Of a stretch of DNA of 64,000 nucleotides, positions 37,582 to 46,348 are shown one piece after another (the stretch's first letter is position 1; each line of letters opens with the position of its first letter). Under the pieces are notes generated by a model. That model was not told the DNA's origin and searched no databases. It saw only the letters and a program-made list of their open reading frames with translations. A program made the position numbers and the translations under genes. This DNA comes from Acidobacteriota bacterium. GTDB lineage: Bacteria; Acidobacteriota; Vicinamibacteria; Vicinamibacterales; SCN-69-37. Where the stretch lies: NCBI GenBank assembly GCA_009694745.1, contig SHUF01000002.1, forward strand, positions 62,001-126,000. Reading direction: 5' to 3'.

Positions 37582-38901
37582 ATGGCCAACATCATCGGGT
37601 TCTTCGAGACGATTCTGCCGTTCCTGTTTGTGCTCGGGGTCCTGGTCTTCGTCCACGAGCTGGGGCACTTTCTGGTGGCGCGGTGGTACGGCGTCAAAGT
37701 GCTCGCCTTTTCGTTGGGATTCGGACCCAAGCTGGTCAAGGTCACCCGGGGCGATACGGAGTACTGCATCAGCATCATCCCGCTGGGCGGCTACGTGAAG
37801 CTGGCTGGCGAAACGTCTGAAGACGGGCCGTCCGGGGACCCGACCGAGTTTCTGTCCAAGAGCAAATGGATTCGGGTCCAGGTGTACCTGGCGGGCCCGA
37901 TCATGAATATCGCGTTGGCCTTCATCCTGACCACCGCGATCCTCACGCAGGGCGCGGACGTGCCCTTGTACCGATCGTCGCCGCCGGTCATCGGCGTGGT
38001 GGCGGCCGACGGCGCCGGTGCGCGCGCGGGCCTGCAGGTGGGCGACCGTGTGCTGCGGGTTAATGGCGCTGCGGTGGAGACCTGGGACCAGTTCGACATG
38101 GCCGTGATGCCGAAGGCCAACAGGGAACTCACGTTGGCCATCGAGCGCGGCGGAGCGTACCTGGATGTCAAGGTCACCCCCGAGTTGGTGGGCGACATCG
38201 TTGACATCGGCGAACTGAAAGTCGGGCCAAAACACCGGCCGCAAGTGGCCCAGGTGATGCCCGACCAGCCTGCGCAGCAGGCCGGCCTGCTCACCGGCGA
38301 CGTGCTCCTCGCTGTAGGGGGCGAGCGTGGGCTGACGCGCGAGCAAGTCGTCGAGCGCATCCAGAAAAGTACCGGTGTGTCCATCACGTTCACGATCGAG
38401 CGCGATGGCGTTCCGCAGGACGTGGCCGTCGTTCCCGAGAAGAGCGGCGACATCGGCGTGATTGGCGTGTCGATCTCAGGAGCGGAGACCCGCCGCGTGG
38501 ATCCGAATCTGCTGATGGCCATGAGCATGAGCGCGACCCAGACGTGGGAAGCCTCCGTGTTGACCGTCACCACACTGGCAGGACTGCTTACGACCGAGAC
38601 GCCGGTCAACAACCTTGTGGGACCAGTCGGCATCGCGCGGATGTCTGGCGCCACGGCTCAACTCGGCTGGCTTCCGCTGCTGGGACTGATGTCGATGATC
38701 AGCCTGCAACTCGGCCTGCTCAACCTGATGCCCATTCCCATTCTCGACGGCGGCCACATCACGATCATCGCCCTCGAGGGGCTGGCTCGCCGCGACTTCA
38801 GCGTCAAGGTCAAGGAGCGCATTCTCTTCGCGGGCTTCGCGCTTATCCTGATGTTGATGGTTACCGTGGTCTTCAACGACGTGGTGCGGCTGATCCGGTA
38901 G
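37582..38901 (+). CDS. rseP: RIP metalloprotease, RseP-type
   Basis: This site-2 protease cleaves membrane-bound anti-sigma factors or signal peptides. The zinc motif HELGH is His25-His29. Two PDZ domains (about 125-190 and 210-280) follow, and LMPIPILDGGH is in the third helix. It comes 18 bp after dxr in the classic order. Confidence 0.94.
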   Translation: MANIIGFFETILPFLFVLGVLVFVHELGHFLVARWYGVKVLAFSLGFGPKLVKVTRGDTEYCISIIPLGGYVKLAGETSEDGPSGDPTEFLSKSKWIRVQVYLAGPIMNIALAFILTTAILTQGADVPLYRSSPPVIGVVAADGAGARAGLQVGDRVLRVNGAAVETWDQFDMAVMPKANRELTLAIERGGAYLDVKVTPELVGDIVDIGELKVGPKHRPQVAQVMPDQPAQQAGLLTGDVLLAVGGERGLTREQVVERIQKSTGVSITFTIERDGVPQDVAVVPEKSGDIGVIGVSISGAETRRVDPNLLMAMSMSATQTWEASVLTVTTLAGLLTTETPVNNLVGPVGIARMSGATAQLGWLPLLGLMSMISLQLGLLNLMPIPILDGGHITIIALEGLARRDFSVKVKERILFAGFALILMLMVTVVFNDVVRLIR

Positions 38902-38947
38902 AACCGTACCCATGGCCCCCTAGCGTTCGAACGTACTGAAGCTGGCG

Positions 38948-39409
38948 GTGATCGCCATGGGGTCGATGCCGCAGTACGACTGCGACCCCTTCTCAGACCC
39001 GGCCACGCGGCTGGCGACCTGCCTGGAACGCTCGATCAAGGCTGCGGCAGGCAGCCGGGCGATGGTGCACGCCAGTTGCGACATCAAGATCGAGGGCCGC
39101 TACATTGTCGTGCTCCATCCGGCAGGCGAATTGAGCAGTGATGAATTGGTGCCGGCCGGCCTGCCAGATGCGCTGGTGCCGGAGCTTCGTGCGATGCGGA
39201 TGCGGGGCAACCCCGCGATCTATGTAATTGCCGCGGACAAGAACGTCTCGGGTTACGGCGCCGGCCGATCGGTGATGAGCAGCCGGACGTCGGTCCAGAG
39301 CGCCTTCGTGCAGATCAACACCTTGATGGTGGTGACCAAGAACAAGCAGCCCGTCGCCGTCGCGGTCGGCGGATCACCCAAGGTGCGCGTGATCGAAAGA
39401 ATCCGCTGA
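38948..39409 (+). CDS. Hypothetical protein next to rseP
   Basis: The 153-residue soluble protein has no signal peptide or recognised family. It has alternating alpha/beta character, a Cys in the N-terminal half and a basic C terminus (KVRVIERIR). The start is uncertain (GTG 38948 or ATG 38957). It is 46 bp after rseP on the same strand and precedes a convergent hairpin repeat. Confidence 0.5.
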   Translation: MIAMGSMPQYDCDPFSDPATRLATCLERSIKAAAGSRAMVHASCDIKIEGRYIVVLHPAGELSSDELVPAGLPDALVPELRAMRMRGNPAIYVIAADKNVSGYGAGRSVMSSRTSVQSAFVQINTLMVVTKNKQPVAVAVGGSPKVRVIERIR

Positions 39410-39417
39410 AGGGCGGG

Positions 39418-39516
39418 CCTCGACCTTGAAGACTAGGCCGAGCTACGCACGGAAAGATGCCGAGTCGGTACGTAGCTCGGGCCCGGTACGTAGCTCAGGC
39501 TGTTCCTCAAGCCCGA
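39418..39516. repeat. CTCGGGCT hairpin repeat, convergent gap, copy 2
   Basis: GGCCGAGCTACGCACGG and GTACGTAGCTCGGGC units are followed by CCTCAAGCCCGAG. The arrangement parallels copy 3 at 59146-59224 and, in part, copy 1 at 6038-6085. It lies between genes that converge. Confidence 0.65.
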
Positions 39517-39522
39517 GTATCC

Positions 39523-40437
39523 TCACCGCGCTTCGGCTTCCGCAGCCAGGTGGCCGAACGACGGCCAGTCGGATCCTCCCAGAATCGTCGCCCACAGCTG
39601 CTGCGCCTCGCGCCGCTTGCCGTTGATGAGATACCAGGCGCTGACCCCGTACCGCGCCGACGTGCCACTGGCCTCTTCACCGGCAGCCTTCAAGACTTCT
39701 TCCGGCGTGCGTTCGCCCTTGTACATCAGCAGCAGTGAGTGATAGCTGCCGTTTTCGATGACGTCCAGCCGCGCGTCGATGGGCAACAGTACCGCCGCCG
39801 CTTCCTCGGCCTTGCCGGCTCGGCGCAGCGAGAGGTAGAGCCAGTTGCTCGCGGCCACCAGGTTGTCCGCGTTGCGCACCACATCGCGGGCCTTCCTCCA
39901 GTTGTCGGCTGCGCGAGAGAAGTCCTTCTTGATGTAGTAGCCTAGGGCCAGGTGGTAATAGATGTTCGAGTGCAGGGTGCTGGTGGGGGTGTTGCGCGCG
40001 TTGGGCTGCCCATCGGGTTCCACCTGATCCGGCTGGTCGGCGATGAGCGTCACGGCCTTTTCGAAGTCAGCGACTGCGAGGTCGATTTCGCGAATCGTGA
40101 GGTAGCGATGGCCACGATGACGATAGAACCGCGCATCGGTGGGGTGGCGCTTGATGCCTTCGGTGAAGATCCCGATGGCCTCGCGGAACCGGTAGAGGTA
40201 CCCAGTGCGGCGCCCGACCCAGATCAGCGCATCAGCGTCCTCGCGATTGGCCTCGAATACCTGCACGGCTGTCGCAAGCTGCGCCTCCATGCGCGCCCGC
40301 GCCTCGGGCGCAATATCGGGCGTGGAGAGCTTCCGGCCCAGCAGGGACGTGGCTTCCGCATTCTGCATGCTGGCTGTGAGTACGGCCGAGAGCCCGCCAA
40401 CTACGAGCGTCAGTAGGAGAAAAAGTATGCGCGCCAT
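39523..40437 (-). CDS. Signal-peptide-bearing tetratricopeptide protein
   Basis: The 304-residue product has an N-terminal hydrophobic segment (about 5-23) that may be a signal peptide or anchor. Several TPR-like helices follow (about 50-150 and 165-285), such as REAIGIFTEGIKRHPTDARFY. No enzyme motif is seen. It probably mediates protein contacts in the periplasm. Confidence 0.7.
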   Translation of the reverse strand: MARILFLLLTLVVGGLSAVLTASMQNAEATSLLGRKLSTPDIAPEARARMEAQLATAVQVFEANREDADALIWVGRRTGYLYRFREAIGIFTEGIKRHPTDARFYRHRGHRYLTIREIDLAVADFEKAVTLIADQPDQVEPDGQPNARNTPTSTLHSNIYYHLALGYYIKKDFSRAADNWRKARDVVRNADNLVAASNWLYLSLRRAGKAEEAAAVLLPIDARLDVIENGSYHSLLLMYKGERTPEEVLKAAGEEASGTSARYGVSAWYLINGKRREAQQLWATILGGSDWPSFGHLAAEAEAR

Positions 40438-40484
40438 GCGCGCGATCCTATCCCACCGGGAAGATCCTCTGCTATGTTTGAGGT

Positions 40485-40742
40485 ATGGGTGATTCGGGCG
40501 AAGGCCTTATTGACGCGGACGCGAGAATTCAGGAACTGGCCGATGAGCGAGAGGCCGCCAGACGCGAGAAACGGTCGCCGCAGGCGCCGGTTGACCCGGT
40601 GAAAAAGGCGCAGGTGACCTCGCTCACGCTGGGGCTGTCGGAACTGCGCCGCCAGCTCGAGGCCACCGAACATCCCGTCCGGCAGAAGCAGCTCAAAGCC
40701 GCGATTGCCGACGTCGAGAAACGCCTAGCGACGCTAGGCTAG
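40485..40742 (+). CDS. Small coiled-coil protein
   Basis: The 85-residue acidic/basic protein is predicted largely helical (ELADEREAARREK and LSELRRQLEATEHPVRQKQLK), suggesting a coiled coil. There is no recognised family. The ATG is preceded by a plausible AGGT. It is followed by the second full 208-bp repeat. Confidence 0.5.
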   Translation: MGDSGEGLIDADARIQELADEREAARREKRSPQAPVDPVKKAQVTSLTLGLSELRRQLEATEHPVRQKQLKAAIADVEKRLATLG

Positions 40743-40774
40743 ACGCGACGGCGCGAGCCATTGCTCGCCGTTTG

Positions 40775-40981
40775 TAATGGCGAAATGCCACAAATGTCCG
40801 AAATGGCGAACTGCGGACAAACCAATGCAGGGAAGAATGCCCGAATATCCTTGCCCTTCAATGGTTGAATCTGCAGCTCCAAGGTCACTCTTTCATTGAG
40901 CGCCTTGGACATTCACGCATTGGGCCATTTGCGCATTGCAGACATTTCGCCATTTCGGACATTTGTGACATTTCGCCATTA
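40775..40981. repeat. 207-bp element with about 40-bp terminal inverted repeats, copy 2
   Basis: The element starts TAATGGCGAAATGCCACAAA and ends with the reverse complement (...CATTTCGCCATTA). The arms match for about 40 bp. The interior shares several 18-bp words with copy 1 at 25107-25314 and has the same length within 1 bp. No coding capacity is seen. The full gap 40743-41023 holds only this element. Confidence 0.88.
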
Positions 40982-41023
40982 CACCGACGATGAGTCCGAC
41001 GACACCACACGTCGGCGTCAATG

Positions 41024-42736
41024 TCAGCGCCGACGAAGTATCGGATACACCTTGGCTCCCTCGACGCCCAGTGCGTCGTCGAGGTAATTCCAAGCCGTGA
41101 GTCCGTCGTCGGATTTCGGTTCGAGCAGGTAGAACACGAGCCGCGCGAGTTTCTGGTTCATCGCCACGGCGAATGAGCCGATGGGCGCGGTGACGTCGGT
41201 GGCCGCCCAAGTGCCGTCGAGGCTGCGGAGTTCGTGGCTACCGGTGTCGATCGAGTTGGTGGCCGCACGCTGGGTGTTGGCCGAGATGGCGAACTGCTCC
41301 AGGCCTTTAGTGGCGATGGTTGTCTTTCGCATCTGCACGCCGTGGGTGCGCAGCAACTCAAGCGCCTTGGTGGCGCCGGCAGGAATGTAGTACTCGGTCG
41401 GCGCGGTTTCGGTGGTCGTGGGCTCGAACCACAGGCGGTCGGTCATCTGTTCCGCCTTGATGACATCCTTGCGGCGGTTCATGTTCCGGCCGTTGATGGG
41501 GTTCTTTTCGTCCTCAACCTCACCCATCAGAATCTCGATCATGCCGCCGTTGCGAATTTGCGCGCGCGAGGCGAGGGTTTTGCCCGCCAGTGTTTCCCGG
41601 TCAGCCGAATCCACTGCGGTTCGGATCTTCGCCACGTTCTGGTGCGCGAAGTTCATCGCCTCTTCGATGAAATAGTTCGTGGCCAAGATGCGGTCCTTGA
41701 ACGTGGCGTACGCGTACGCCTCACTGAGGAGCGCGAAGCGGTTGCGCATGCCGACATAGTTGTTGTGGAAGCGGGGCACATGCTCGAAGGTGCCCCATGC
41801 ACGGGGACCGGCGGGGACCGCCGGCGCCTGCGGCTGCGCCACAGGAGGTGTGGCTGGGGCGCCCTGGCCCCCACCACGGCCGCCGCGGCCGCCGCCGGGG
41901 TTGCTCGCGTTGCCGTAGTAGAACGTCTCCCACTTGTACTTCTCGCGAATGGCCTTGGTCACAAACGGGAACCACTCGTCCTTCATGATCGACATGATGC
42001 CGATGTTGGTATTCGGGTTGAGCGGCGGCGAGTACGTGAGGTGGTAGCCGTGGGCGGAGCCGTCGGAGGTATGCAGGTCCATCCCGACGTACGGGTCGTA
42101 GTCGTTCCAGAGCTTCGCAAACGCACGGCCTTCCGGCGTTTCGAGCTTCATGAAGTCGCGATTGATGTTGATGTTCTGGCCGTTGGCGCGTGTGCCTTGG
42201 CCGTTGATGGGGCCGTTCTGCACGCCGCGATTGGTCAGCGAAAAACGCTCGTTGCCGTCGGCATTAAAAATCGGCGTGATGAGAAACACCATCGTCTCGA
42301 GCCAGTCGGCGTGTTTGCCTTGCGCGAACTCGCGCAGCAGGACCAGCGCCGCTTCCTTGCCCTCCACCTCACCCGCGTGGATGTTGCCCTGGATGTGCAC
42401 GCGCAACTTGCCCGAGGCTTTGACCGAAGCCGCACTGGCGTCCTTGAGGCCCGTGCCGACCACAGCCAGCGGCATCATCCTGCCCTCGTAGGTGGTGCCG
42501 TAGCTGATCACCCGGATATTCGGCGACGCGTTGTCGACGATGGTCATGAACCCGAGCACTTCAGCGTAGGTCGAGGTCGTTCGGTAGTCCGACGACTCGG
42601 CCACGGTCTTGAGGCTGTCGAGTTGTGACGTGGGCTTTGCCGGTTGCGGTTGCGGTGCCGGCGGCGCTGCCTGCTGCGCCTGCCCCGGAAAGGCCAGGGC
42701 GGCGACGATGGCGAGTGAGAGAAGTGATCGTGACAT
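41024..42736 (-). CDS. Secreted M14-family zinc carboxypeptidase
   Basis: This exported metallopeptidase of about 570 residues has a signal peptide ending GQAQQ. The zinc ligands appear in HAGEVEGKE (HxxE, about residue 118) and in MDLHTSDG. A Gly/Arg-rich loop (GGRGGRGGGQG) lies around residue 290. ATG at 42736 fits the signal peptide. It is divergent from the M24 peptidase with only 40 bp between them, suggesting coordinated peptide scavenging. Confidence 0.85.
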   Translation of the reverse strand: MSRSLLSLAIVAALAFPGQAQQAAPPAPQPQPAKPTSQLDSLKTVAESSDYRTTSTYAEVLGFMTIVDNASPNIRVISYGTTYEGRMMPLAVVGTGLKDASAASVKASGKLRVHIQGNIHAGEVEGKEAALVLLREFAQGKHADWLETMVFLITPIFNADGNERFSLTNRGVQNGPINGQGTRANGQNININRDFMKLETPEGRAFAKLWNDYDPYVGMDLHTSDGSAHGYHLTYSPPLNPNTNIGIMSIMKDEWFPFVTKAIREKYKWETFYYGNASNPGGGRGGRGGGQGAPATPPVAQPQAPAVPAGPRAWGTFEHVPRFHNNYVGMRNRFALLSEAYAYATFKDRILATNYFIEEAMNFAHQNVAKIRTAVDSADRETLAGKTLASRAQIRNGGMIEILMGEVEDEKNPINGRNMNRRKDVIKAEQMTDRLWFEPTTTETAPTEYYIPAGATKALELLRTHGVQMRKTTIATKGLEQFAISANTQRAATNSIDTGSHELRSLDGTWAATDVTAPIGSFAVAMNQKLARLVFYLLEPKSDDGLTAWNYLDDALGVEGAKVYPILRRR

Positions 42737-42763
42737 GACGGTGGGGAACCTCTGGGCCACGAT

Positions 42764-42769
42764 TATAAT
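42764..42769 (+). promoter_or_regulatory. -10 box of the M24 peptidase gene, near-leaderless
   Basis: A perfect TATAAT ends 7 bp before the ATG at 42777, so transcription should start at or next to the start codon. The divergent gap is only 40 bp. Confidence 0.55.
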
Positions 42770-42776
42770 CGCGCGT

Positions 42777-44210
42777 ATGCCCCGAACCTTCATCCGAGTG
42801 AGTGTGGTCCTGTCGCTGGTCGTGCTGGCCTGGTTGCCGCTGGGCGCCGACAAGCCGCTGTTCACCCAGGCGTTCTCCACTGGCGAGTTCAAGGCACGCC
42901 GCGCCAAGGTGATGGACGCCATCGGGAATGGCGTGGCTATCCTGGCCGGCGCCACCGAACCGGCGGCGTATACAAAGTTCCAGCAGGGCAAGCAGTTCTT
43001 CTACCTCTCGGGCGTTGAAGTTCCGCGCGCGATTCTGCTGATTGACGGGCGCACAAAGACATCCACGCTCTTCCTGCCGGCGCGCAACTCGGCCTCAGAC
43101 CGCTCTGAAGGGCCCCTGCTGGCTCCTGGAGACGAGGCGGCTCGACTGACGGGCATCGAGCAGGTGGCGGATCGCGACACGTTCGACGGCGTGGTGAAAG
43201 CGGTGGCGGCTGAAGGACGGTCAATCTACTTTCCGTTCCGGAGCGAGTCACTCGGCGCGGCGGCGCCCGACCGCATCTCCAACCACGAGCGCGCGGTGGC
43301 GGCCGACCCGTGGGATGGCCGCGCGTCGAAAGACGCCGTGTTCCGCGAGAAGCTGCGGGTGGCGGCGCCCCGGTCCGAGATCCTGAACCTCGATCCGTTC
43401 GTGGACCGCATGCGCATGATCAAAAGCGCCGAGGAGATCAAGATCATGCGCGAGACCACGCGCCTTTCGAGCCTGGCGATTCTCGAGTCCATGAAGTCGG
43501 CGAAGCCGGGGATGTACGAGTACGAGATCGAGGCGATTGCCGACTACATCTTCAAGCGCCACAACGCGCAAGGTATCGGGTACTACGCGCTTGTCGCGAC
43601 AGGTACCAACGCCTTCTGGCCGCACTACCACGCGGCGCAGAGCCGGCTTGAAGACGGTGACATGGTGCTGATGGACTACGCGCCGGACGTGTCGTACTAC
43701 ACCACCGACGTCACGCGCATGTTCCCGGCCAACGGTACGTTCTCGCCGAGGCAGCGCGAGATGTACGGCATCTATCTCAAGTTGTACCAGGCGCTGATGT
43801 CGTCGATCCGGCCAGGGCCGGCGGCCGAGTCTCTCGCGAATGCTCACAAAAAGATGATCGCGATCATGGAGACGTTCCCGTTTACCGACCCCAAGATCAA
43901 GGAAGCGGCCGAACGGTTTGTGGCCGGCTACGCGCGGCCCCGCAATTCGTTTGGTCATTGGCTTGGGATGGAAGCGCACGATGTGGCCGGCGCCAACTTC
44001 GACGGCGTCTACCTGTCGGGCATGATGCTGACCATCGAACCCGCGCTCACCATTCCCGACGAACGCATCTACATCCGCCTCGAGGACGCGATTCTGATCA
44101 CGGCCACAGGCTACGAAAACCTGTCGGGCTCGCTCCCGATGGAAATGGCCGACATCGAGAAGGTGATGAAAGAGCCAGGGCTGAGCGACCTTTGGAAAAT
44201 TGGGAAGTGA
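42777..44210 (+). CDS. Secreted Xaa-Pro aminopeptidase (M24B)
   Basis: The 477-residue protein has a signal peptide (to about GADK), an N-terminal AMP_N domain and the C-terminal pita-bread fold. Metal-ligand regions are MDYAPDVSYYTTD, FGHWLGMEAHD, TIEPAL and LEDAIL. It removes N-terminal residues before proline, probably in the periplasm. The stop overlaps the next gene as GTGA. Confidence 0.9.
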   Translation: MPRTFIRVSVVLSLVVLAWLPLGADKPLFTQAFSTGEFKARRAKVMDAIGNGVAILAGATEPAAYTKFQQGKQFFYLSGVEVPRAILLIDGRTKTSTLFLPARNSASDRSEGPLLAPGDEAARLTGIEQVADRDTFDGVVKAVAAEGRSIYFPFRSESLGAAAPDRISNHERAVAADPWDGRASKDAVFREKLRVAAPRSEILNLDPFVDRMRMIKSAEEIKIMRETTRLSSLAILESMKSAKPGMYEYEIEAIADYIFKRHNAQGIGYYALVATGTNAFWPHYHAAQSRLEDGDMVLMDYAPDVSYYTTDVTRMFPANGTFSPRQREMYGIYLKLYQALMSSIRPGPAAESLANAHKKMIAIMETFPFTDPKIKEAAERFVAGYARPRNSFGHWLGMEAHDVAGANFDGVYLSGMMLTIEPALTIPDERIYIRLEDAILITATGYENLSGSLPMEMADIEKVMKEPGLSDLWKIGK

Positions 44211-46252
44211 CGCGCTGGCTGACTGCGGCCCTATGCGCAGCGCTGGTGCTCGGCGGCGCTGTCGCCTGTGGGCGCGACACCGCCGCGCCGCAGTCAGCCG
44301 TAGCGCCGCGGCCCTCCATCCTGCTCGTCACGCTTGATACCACGCGCGCCGACGCGATCGGACCGGGCGCGATTGGGGTGGAGACGCCGGCGTTCAACCG
44401 ACTGGCCGCTCGCGGGCGCGTGTTCTCGCAGGCGTACGCGACTGTGCCAGAGACGCTGCCGTCGCACAGTTCGATGATGACCGGCGCGTACCCTGGTGGC
44501 CACGGTGTCCACGAGAACGCGCGATTCCTTGCGGCCACGCATCCGGTGGTGGCCGAGGCGCTCAAGTCCGCCGGTTATCGCACGTCTGCCTTTGTGTCTT
44601 CGTTTGTGCTCGCTCGGCGGTTCGGACTCCCCCGCGGGTTCGATGTGTACGACGATGAGCTGTCGGGCGGACGGGCAGAGCGCACGTCGCGTGAGACGAC
44701 TGACCGAGCGCTGGCGCATCTGGCGCAGGCGGCTGGCCAGGAGCCGTTGTTTGTGTGGGTGCATTACTTCGATCCCCATGCGCCGTACGAACCACCCGAG
44801 CCGTATCGCAGCCGTTACCCGAAAGACCCGTACCGCGCGGAAGTGGCGGCAATGGATGAGCAGTTGGGCCGTCTCGTGGAGGCGTTTGAGGCGTGGGTTG
44901 CAGCTCGTGGTGGCACGGCCGCGGTTGTTGTCGCAAGCGATCACGGTGAGGGGTTGGGTGATCACGGCGAGCCGCAACATGGCCAACTCCTCTATCAGTC
45001 CACGATGCGAGTGCCGCTCGTGGTTGTGGGGCCAGGCGTGCCCCCTGGTGTGGCGGACACGCCGGTGAGCACGCGCCGGATCTTTCATACGCTCACTGGC
45101 TGGGCAGGACGTCCGTCGAGTGAAAGTTTGAGCGCGGCGACGCCATCCGCCGAAGTGGTGATTGGCGAAGCGATGAAGCCGTTTCTGCAGGCGGGATGGC
45201 AGCCGCAGATCATGGCGGTGTCGGGCTCGCTCAAGGCCATCCTGTCGGGGCGCATCGAGGTGTACGACGTGGTGGCCGATGCCGGCGAACTGCGCGACCT
45301 CGGCGCGTCGGCGTCACTGCCGGCTCCGGTGCGGGCGGCGCTGGACGACTATCCCGTGCCGACGGTGGACGCTGCGGGATCAGCGTCCACCACGCCGCTC
45401 GACAACGAATCGCGCCAGAAACTGGCGAGTCTCGGTTACGTGAGCGGCTCCACCGCGCCGTTGGTGCGACGTGATGCGCCCAGGCCGGCGGACATGGTCA
45501 AGCTTTTCCCCGTGATTGACGCCGCGTCCACACTCTTTGTGCAGGGCCGCTACGAACAGGTGGTGCCGCTGCTGAAGCAGATCCTCGCCGCCGACCCCTT
45601 CAATCTGGATGCCACGATGCGTTTGGCGACGGCGTATTCATCGCTCGGCAAGGATGCACTGGCGGTGCAGACGTTTGGCAAGGCGGCCACACTCGCGCCG
45701 AAGTCGCAGGATGTGCGCCTGTACCTGGCGCTGCACTACGCGCGCGGCGCCGAGTGGCGCCGCGCGCTGCCGCTGCTTGAGCAGGTGCTGGCGGAGTCGC
45801 CCGAGCGCGTGCCGGCGCTTGAGGCGCTGGCCCTCGCGCGGGAGCGCGAGGGCGGGCTCGCCGACAGCGTGGCGCTGCGCCAGCGCCTGTTCGCCCTGCG
45901 CCCGGCGTCACCGGCCGAGCTGGTGCAGCTCGGCCAGGTGGCGATGGGCGCGCAGCAGACGGATGTGGCGATTGGGGCGTTTGAGCGCGCGAGCGCCGCG
46001 CAGGGCGCGGCGTTCGCGCAGCACCTGGAGCTCGGCGTCCTGTACCTCGCCGCGCGTCGTCTGGACGACGCGCGGCGGGTGCTGGACCTGGTGCCGGCGA
46101 CGCATCCGGCGAGGGCGATGGCGCTGTTCAAGCGCGCGCAGGTGAGTGTGTTGCTCAACGAGCCGGACCGGGTGGCGAGGATTGAGGCGGCGCGTCGTGG
46201 CGCAGATGCCACGACGCGCGGCCTCATCGCCACCGAGCGCCTGTTCAAGTGA
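44207..46252 (+). CDS. Sulfatase/alkaline-phosphatase-superfamily lipoprotein with TPR domain
   Basis: The 681-residue protein has lipobox AVAC (Cys21). The AlkP-superfamily domain (about 40-400) has LLVTLDTTRAD, TLPSHSSMMTG and VVASDHGEGLGDHG, keeping the metal ligands. The nucleophile is Ser/Thr in that motif, with no Cys for formylglycine visible, so phosphohydrolase activity is as likely as sulfatase. Several TPRs fill residues 430-670. The GTG start is coupled to the M24 gene. Substrate unknown. Confidence 0.83.
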   Translation: MTRWLTAALCAALVLGGAVACGRDTAAPQSAVAPRPSILLVTLDTTRADAIGPGAIGVETPAFNRLAARGRVFSQAYATVPETLPSHSSMMTGAYPGGHGVHENARFLAATHPVVAEALKSAGYRTSAFVSSFVLARRFGLPRGFDVYDDELSGGRAERTSRETTDRALAHLAQAAGQEPLFVWVHYFDPHAPYEPPEPYRSRYPKDPYRAEVAAMDEQLGRLVEAFEAWVAARGGTAAVVVASDHGEGLGDHGEPQHGQLLYQSTMRVPLVVVGPGVPPGVADTPVSTRRIFHTLTGWAGRPSSESLSAATPSAEVVIGEAMKPFLQAGWQPQIMAVSGSLKAILSGRIEVYDVVADAGELRDLGASASLPAPVRAALDDYPVPTVDAAGSASTTPLDNESRQKLASLGYVSGSTAPLVRRDAPRPADMVKLFPVIDAASTLFVQGRYEQVVPLLKQILAADPFNLDATMRLATAYSSLGKDALAVQTFGKAATLAPKSQDVRLYLALHYARGAEWRRALPLLEQVLAESPERVPALEALALAREREGGLADSVALRQRLFALRPASPAELVQLGQVAMGAQQTDVAIGAFERASAAQGAAFAQHLELGVLYLAARRLDDARRVLDLVPATHPARAMALFKRAQVSVLLNEPDRVARIEAARRGADATTRGLIATERLFK

Positions 46253-46253
46253 G

Positions 46254-46275
46254 AAACGACCTCTGAGGTCGTTTT
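46254..46275. repeat. CCTCTGAGG palindrome, copy 3 (convergent gap)
   Basis: AAACGACCTCTGAGGTCGTT is a near-perfect palindrome carrying the same CGACCTCTGAGG core as copies at 12554 and 27180. Here it is reduced to one self-complementary arm. It starts right after the stop of the TPR lipoprotein gene and abuts a strong terminator. Confidence 0.7.
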
Positions 46276-46277
46276 GT

Positions 46278-46333
46278 GTACACACAAAAAAAGGCCCGGC
46301 GGGGGGAAACCCCCGCCGGGCCTTCGTGTGTAC
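46278..46333. terminator. Strong bidirectional hairpin terminator
   Basis: AAGGCCCGGCGGGGG (46291-46305) and CCCCCGCCGGGCCTT (46310-46324) form a 15-bp stem capped by a GAAA tetraloop. An outer 8-bp stem, GTACACAC/GTGTGTAC, encloses it. Seven A residues (46286-46292) give a U-run for minus-strand transcripts of the TonB receptor gene, making an intrinsic terminator. It also separates the convergent plus-strand gene. Confidence 0.92.
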
Positions 46334-46348
46334 CTTGACTGCGGCTGT

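Noticed and set aside
41234-42628. 464-codon plus-strand open frame opposite the M14 peptidase
   Set aside because: Shadow of the peptidase; no motif, and its composition follows third-position GC bias.
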